From positions 23,081,522 to 23,145,521 of the forward strand of contig NC_072449.1 of assembly GCF_027596085.1 (NCBI RefSeq): a stretch of 64,000 nt of DNA, in the 5' to 3' direction. A program made the position numbers and the translations under genes. Below are positions 1-64,000 of the stretch, piece after piece; position 1 is the stretch's first letter; each line of letters starts with the position of its first letter. The notes beneath the pieces are model-generated. The model did not search any database and had not been told where the DNA came from. It was given only the letters and a program-made list of their open reading frames with translations. This stretch comes from Anoplopoma fimbria (Eukaryota; Chordata; Actinopteri; Perciformes; Anoplopomatidae).

Positions 1-1574
1 AATTAGTGAAGTCTCTCACATTTGATAAGCGTGTACGCCATATTTTGATGCAGGCTCTCACGGTGACACAGCATTCATTTCAATAATTGCACAAACAATA
101 TTTCCAACTATGTAAATGAGTGGATTTCAAGTTGTAAAGGTGGTTTAAGCTCAGCAGTAGGCCTAGTTGCATAATCATCACCATGGGCAAATTTACATTC
201 AGTACTCCAAAGGGAGCTGCTGCTAATAATAGCATCTCTTACTCAGGTTGCCACAGGAATATTAGGTATCTAGAAGAAGAATTCATTGTTTGTTACTTTC
301 CTGCTTTGCTGATATTGTTTCCTGCTTTCTTTTTTGCTCTTAGACTTCACTTTATTTATAAAAGATGATAATGTGTCTGTGACTGAAAGCTTAAGGATTG
401 TAATGTATCGGGTAGATCAAAGAACGTAATATAATCAAGGCAGACGTTTATTGACTTTGTCGGAACTCAACAGTAGCGAGCAAAATCAATCTGTGTTTGC
501 GTCAAAGCTTTGCAGAGCCTGAAGCTTTTAAAGGCTTAACAGACCATGCAGCGAAATAAAAGGTGAAAGGCTGCATTATTCATCAAGGAGGTGAGGATGT
601 TTGCTTTACACAGCATTGGAACTTTTGTTTTCCATTATGCAAAAAGTGACAGGGGCACAGTCAACTAGCACCACATCAGTTGATGTTTGCACATTTCATT
701 CGTATTTTTTCTCTTCTGCTTAAAATTAGGCACACCACCAATTTTGCTCATGGAGTTCAGTTTATTTTTTATGAGTCGTAGTACTCTGTCTAATTTGTGA
801 AAACCTGTTATGTATTTTGTGTTTCTGGGGGAAGCTTTCTTAAGTGTGAAACAACCCTGATGATGTCAAAAGATTTATCTGTTTTATCTATGTAGCGAGG
901 GTGGAAAGGCCTGAAGTGACTAACAACCCGAGACATTCATTCCCCCCCCCCTCTGGTATTTCATCTCTACAGAGAAGGTTTCAATTCACTTAACCATTCT
1001 TCTCCCCCTCTCTTCAGCCGTAAAGGCGTCAATGTGACACTCCACAGGCTGAGAGGAAGATCTCAAGTCAGCCCGGGAAATACGAACCAATGAATAACCT
1101 TCTTCCTCACCTCCCCCTCTCTTTTCTAGCTGATAACGCCACATCTGGAAAAGCAAACATGAAGGGATGAACTCAAGCATGCCTTTCGCCAGGAACTAAA
1201 CCAAAAAGCTAACAGAGGTCAAAGCAATAAATTCCTTGGCTCAAGAGAACAGGAACCACACTAAGTGTCCGTGAAACATTCAATAACCCCAACTAAAGAA
1301 TTTCCCATTTGATTTCAGCATAATGCGTCTTTCTCGCGTAGTTGTGGAGTGGAAAACAGAGTTAAATTAATTTTCATATATTTCAGATCGGACTCATCAT
1401 GTGACCATATTGCCCTCCAGTGGTCAATTGGAAATAACACATATCGGACATGCATGACCTCTGTTAATCCTGTATACCAAATGTATTTAACTAAAATTCC
1501 ATCTCTGTATCCGTACAAGTGTGTAAGGTCTGTTAAACTCATAGTGAAGAAAAGTATGTGGGTTATTTGTTTAA
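1..1574. other. 3' flank with no recognised gene
   Basis: AT-rich sequence downstream of pitpnm3. The only open frames are short and lack protein-like character. A run of nine C's at about 941-952 is the only simple tract. I see nothing else. Confidence 0.6.
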
Positions 1575-2660
1575 AATGTTAGATTAGTCAATTTACTAAA
1601 CAAGACCGCCGACACTAGGGACAAAGGAATCCCAAATCTTGACAAAAACAAAGCCGTAAAATCAAGCCACACCCTGGGACCCGACACCTATCCTGAACAG
1701 ATAAAACCAGGAGATTTGCTTTGTTCACTCTCTTATTCCTTTTATTCCTCTTGTCCTTTTCCTTTTCGTTTTTTGTCCGTGTTAGGCGTCTTGTTAAGTG
1801 TTATTTTATTTTATTTTAGAACAGCAGCTTTGCCAGTATTTTTCCTCCTCAAACTCCTTGGAGCATCTTAGAATCATTCTTTTAAACAAGCCTTATTTTT
1901 AGTGAACATCTGTTGATCTCGTGAGACATCAACTTTAATTATTATCGTTTAGGCCAAAACGAGATTAGTTGGAGACTATCAACAAGTAGCCTCAGTTATC
2001 GAACTATTCAGAGCTATATCCCTCTCCAAACACCGGACCGGATCCAACGCCCGTCTTGAAGCAAGACACAAAGAATTCAGAGACTTTTGCCTGCTGACTG
2101 AGGGAGAACCCCGGAGCCAGCTGAGAGCCAGCGGACAGCCACAGGTCCACTTCACCCTCTTCACCTCCGACGGACCGGAGAGTCCGACGGCAGAGCTGAT
2201 ACCCCCAGGACCGCTGAAGCAACGGCAGAGACCCGCAAAAGGCATCTGGACCCCTCGGCACAAAGTAGGAACATTCAACCGTACTGTGATCCAGAGTTGG
2301 TGTAGGAGATATAGAAGCTCTGAATAATAATATAGGTTGACCAGATAGAGCAGTGATAGGAGAAAGAGGAGACCTCAACTTTTCTTCACTATTTGGTATA
2401 ATATTGCCTGATTATTTGAAACCCATTCATTCATGTTTTGTATTGTTCTTTAATTATTAACCTTGTCATCCATTCATTTAATTCCCTTTTTAATAAATTA
2501 CCCATATATCGCCAAGCCGTTGTCTGTCATATTGATTCAAAAGGTTGGAGCTATAAGGTCACTGAAATCAGGACTTACGCCTGAGATATTGAGACTGGAT
2601 AATTTGTCACCAAATTATTGATCATATTTTTATTTCTTCTATTCAGAAGTGGTGCCCTGC
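1575..2660 (+). mobile_element. probable decayed 3' end of an LTR retroelement (unclassified)
   Basis: Two plus-strand open stretches follow one another in different frames. The first covers 1575-1871 (98 codons, charged and then strongly hydrophobic, with QIKPGDLL in the middle). The second covers 1953-2327 (124 codons with no Met at all, rich in Arg, Pro and Ser). A purine-rich tract follows at about 2357-2373, then AT-rich sequence with AATAAA near 2492. This order (open frame, polypurine tract, poly(A)-signal-bearing repeat) suits the 3' end of an LTR retroelement or endogenous retrovirus. No reverse transcriptase, integrase or second LTR is visible, and the family is not recognised. Confidence 0.35.
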
Positions 2661-3002
2661 AATTTTTATCGTAAGCAATATTTTATTTTAACGTAGTCAT
2701 AAACAACGCTACATCTATATTGTGCTCGAGACTAAGATTTATAACATCAATACTGTGTTACAAACTGGAGGTGTGGACTTTTTTTTGCCTTATACAGTAA
2801 GAGGCCATCTCATCAAGGACAACATCAAGTTGCATTTTTAGATTTGTAGGATCAATTGTTTTTGGAGCTTGACAAAGAATCCTGAACTAAGGCTGTAAAT
2901 AACTTTTTGTGAACTTTTTTTCTGTTCATCTTTGTTTTAACGGCCTGGAGCTTTTTTATGATCATCTGACTGCCTCTGTTTATCGCTTTCAGAGTACAAC
3001 GA

Positions 3003-3008
3003 TTTATT
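3003..3008 (-). terminator. candidate polyadenylation signal of pitpnm3
   Basis: AATAAA on the minus strand about 475 bases past the stop codon, with no earlier perfect copy noticed. If used, the 3' UTR would contain the MITE at 3074-3376. Position and motif only; no transcript evidence. Confidence 0.3.
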
Positions 3009-3073
3009 TCTTATCAGAATGGCGGCCAAAGCTACAAAAATAAGACACACGTCATTATAACCTGAAATTATTC

Positions 3074-3376
3074 TTTAAAGGAGCAGTGTGTAACATTTAG
3101 GGGATCTACTGGCAGAAATGGAATATATATTCATCACTATGTTTTCTATAGTGTATAATCCCCTGAAATTAAGACTTGTGTTTTCGTTAGCTTAGAATGA
3201 GCCCATTATATCTATATAGGTAGAGGGTTATCTTCCACAGAGTCTGCCATGTTGCATCAGCATCTTTCTTCAGTAGCCAAGAACGGACAAGAGGTGAGCA
3301 GAGGGGTCTTCAGTAAGTTGAAATCTGCAAACTCACTGGCAGATGCCACTGAATCCTACACACTGGTCCTTTAAAA
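3074..3376. mobile_element. MITE with terminal inverted repeats
   Basis: The left end reads TTTAAAGGAGCAGTGTGTAA. The right end, read on the opposite strand, is TTTAAAGGACCAGTGTGTA, so the 19-base termini differ by one base. At 303 bp with no coding capacity, it is a non-autonomous DNA transposon of a type common in teleosts. It lies 105 bases past the pitpnm3 stop codon and so is probably within its 3' UTR. Confidence 0.75.
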
Positions 3377-3480
3377 AAACAATTCCTAAACATAATATGT
3401 CACCTTGGCCCTGGACACTAAGACATCGCTGTTCTCCTCCTTTTCTTTATCCCTGCAATCCTTCCATCTCTTTTTTGACG

Positions 3481-61407
<57,927 letters not shown>

Positions 61408-64000
61408 CTGTGGGTCAGAAGAGGAAAATAAAATCCGCTTTTAGACTGAAAGGATGACAGACAGGGTTGTGACATTAATCACAGAACTGGACGACAGGCA
61501 GCTCCGGCATATTTATTTAATCTTTCGTTCTTTTTTACCTCACGGTTGAAAACCAAAGTGTCAATGCCCCAGGTGGGGATAAATGGCCCTTTTGAGTGCC
61601 ACAGCAGGTGAAAAGACCCAAATGGACTTTTCTTTGAGCAGTTTCATAGCACACAAGTGCCTCAGCAAGGAGGCCGGGCAGTGTTTTTGTGACCTTCTGA
61701 TACAAGAGCAGGGATGAAAAGGGATTTTGAGCACTTTCCATTTGTTGACAATATTCACTCTCAAGTACCCAGATATGAAACCATCGCAAACAACAGGGAA
61801 GAGCAATTTGTTTTCTCAAAACTCTCCAAAGCAGAAAGTGGCTGTAACACATTCGGGTGAAACTGACAAATCCTGGTTTGCCGAGGTTGGTGTTCATTTA
61901 CAAGATTAATTAGAGCCTCTTCTCCAAGTGTAATTCTGCTAAATTGTGTCAGGGTTAAAATGTTGTGCCTTTAAAAGAGCAACTAAACATCAGGCTGAAA
62001 AGCAGTGTTTTGTTCTTATATGCAATTGATTTAATGTTTCAACAATGTTTTCATCAATATAGTTCCACTTTGATGATGTTAAAAAACACGTTTCCCTGCT
62101 GGCCAAGTGTCACAAATCACGAAACTCCATTTTCCCATTTCCACAGCCATCCTTCCTGACTTTTCATCACAGACACAATTTGGCAATTCGTCAAATGTTT
62201 CACTTTTACAACATTCTCTCATTACATTACTTACTACCATTACACTAACTATCATATAAATCATAGGAATTCGCCCAATGGGCACCATTTACATCCACTT
62301 AATATACCTGCTTTCAAATGACATAAGACAGTCCAACTAGCTTTTCATTCTAATGTTTACTGTACACCTGTATGCATACCACAGATGTCCTTTTATCTTA
62401 TTACATTGTATGCATTCAATTATTTACTCTGTGCAGGAGGAGACGTTTCCCTCCTGGGATATTGAACAGTTTCCACCCATCACTTTGGCAATTCACACAA
62501 CCCAGTTCCAGTTCCTCTTCATCCACTTCATTTCAAAATGGTGTCGCGAAAAAATTGTCCCTAGAGGTTTTGTGATAAATGGTCATCTCTCCATAAATGG
62601 AAATCATTTTCAAGAGAAAATTTCCATTTTGAGTCACTGGTCTAGTGTAATGGCACTAACATTAGGAATCTAAATTATTGAGCCACTTTAACAGCTTAAC
62701 CAAAAACACTACTATTTATTATTTCTGTTTGTACATTTCTCACAAACAACAACCGTTAGCACTCCCAAATAGAGGAAAAACATGTAACACTGTAAAAAGC
62801 TTCTTTATCATTTTCCATTACTGTCAAGAAACCATGAAGATCTGAAAAGAGCAGTGACACCCTCCACCTCAACAGTCTTTAAAGAAAAATCCTTGCAACT
62901 GCTTTCTAAACACTTTAATCCTGGACAATTAGTCAATATGCCAACCAAGTTAGGGATAAACTGAATCTCTCTCTCTCTCTTTTACTTTTGACTTAGTGGA
63001 AGATCTGCCCATCAGCAAAATTCATTCTCCAGGATCCCTGAACCTCCAAGCAAAGCCTTTAACCCTGTCAACTTGGCCTATAGCCTATGGAGGATGAGTA
63101 ACGGGGCTGAGGCGAGGATTAGTTCAGTCTTTGTGTGGAGAATTTAATGTGTATCAACATACAGACAAACAGCAGCACAGAACAGCAAAAGCAGAATTTC
63201 CCCTGCACTTTACAGCAATCCCTTATACATCATCCCGGAGTCCTAATTTGTGTCAACTAAACTGCCGTATAAACACTACACTTTTTGGCGAAATTCTCTG
63301 CTCTCGCAGTGAAATAAGTAATTACTGCACACAACATCAAGATAGAGAGTACTTCTCTCTTTGAAAATGTAAATATGTCTCCGTCCACATAAACAGTATG
63401 ACTACAGGAGCTATAAACGTTATGCCTCGGCCAACCAGTCAAGGTACAGTTTACATCGATGTCTTTCCAAATTGTCATCATTTTATCCTTTTAGACATTT
63501 GTTGCAAATTGTTATCATTAGCATATCAATTCTTGAGTTATGGCCCAAAAACATGTTTTGTGAGATCACAGTGACCTTTGACCACCAAAGTCTAAACAGT
63601 TCCTCCTTGTGGACGGATTTTCGCCAAATCTGAAGAAATTCCCTCAAGGCATTCCTGAGATATCGCTGTCACAAGAATGGGACAGACATATGATCACAGT
63701 GACCTTGCCCTTTACCTTTGAACACCAAAATCTTATCAGTTCATCCTTGAGTCCAAATGGAAAATCTGAATTTTCTCCAGGCATTCCTACGACATTGCGC
63801 CACGAAAATGAACCAGGGGAACATGGAGACGAACAACACACAAACATACAAATGTAAAGCTATTATTTCACACTCATTCTGTTTTGCTGCTTAGCTTACA
63901 TGCTTGGACAAACAACACAGTATTCAATAAATGCTTATTCTTTGTATTTTTGAGCAGTATTCACTTTTACCATTGCATGGGAAAAAGCTCTCTAAAATTT
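61408..64000 (-). other. intron upstream of exon A of pitpnm3
   Basis: At least 2.6 kb. It holds a (TC)n run at 62962-62982 and a repeat at 63400-63860. No start codon exon or CpG-rich promoter was found, so the first exon lies beyond the window. Confidence 0.55.
63400..63860 (+). repeat. teleost dispersed repeat with internal ~125-base periodicity
   Basis: Two related units follow each other. GATCACAGTGACCTT, then ACCACCAAAGTCTAA-CAGTTC and GGCATTCCTGAGATATCGC (63574-63668) are echoed by GATCACAGTGACCTT, GAACACCAAAATCTTATCAG and GGCATTCCTACGACATTGCG (63694-63800). I recognise it as a widespread fish repeat of unclear class. Confidence 0.65.

Overview
The window is eukaryotic and almost certainly from a ray-finned (teleost) fish. 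Its exons are short and flanked by GT-AG introns. The repeats are those of teleosts: Tc1-like transposons with long inverted repeats, a tRNA-derived SINE, an RTE-type LINE 3' end, L2/SINE-type tails ending in (TGTAA)n, MITEs and long (CA)n microsatellites. A percomorph is likely from the repeat families, but the species cannot be named.

One protein-coding gene fills most of the window. It lies on the minus strand, and 18 exons can be placed between 61407 (most 5' exon seen) and 3481 (stop codon). Every exon boundary is GT-AG, and the reading phase is continuous through all 18, giving about 947 residues. The product is the membrane-associated phosphatidylinositol transfer protein family member PITPNM3 (Nir1). 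It has an FFAT motif, the N-terminal Nir domain, a DDHD domain, a C2-like linker, an LNS2 domain and the Nir1-type basic C-terminal tail. The first exon, the promoter and any PITP domain lie beyond position 64000.

Layout: 1-1574 is unremarkable. 1575-2660 looks like the decayed 3' end of an LTR retroelement. A 300-bp MITE sits in the probable 3' UTR (3074-3376). The LNS2, DDHD and C-terminal exons are packed in 3.5-26.5 kb. Introns of about 10 to 14 kb then separate the N-terminal exons at 26.3, 36.8, 37.2, 51.4 and 61.3 kb. These introns hold nearly all the mobile DNA: a 5'-truncated Tc1 copy with an open catalytic domain (43.1-44.1 kb, minus), a nearly full-length but frameshifted Tc1 copy (55.5-57.2 kb, plus), the RTE tail (34.5-34.9 kb), a foldback element (32.2-32.7 kb), a 55-bp-arm hairpin (29.97-30.12 kb) and several diverged repeat families present more than once.

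I found no operon, CRISPR array or new multi-gene system. The points most worth checking concern the gene itself: a tandem NAGNAG acceptor that would switch the last FFAT residue between Ala and Asp; a roughly 96-base CA-rich tract starting ten bases inside the intron after that exon; a likely one-base frameshift in the C-terminal tail; and a His at the position aligned with human Gln626, the residue changed in a cone-rod dystrophy variant.
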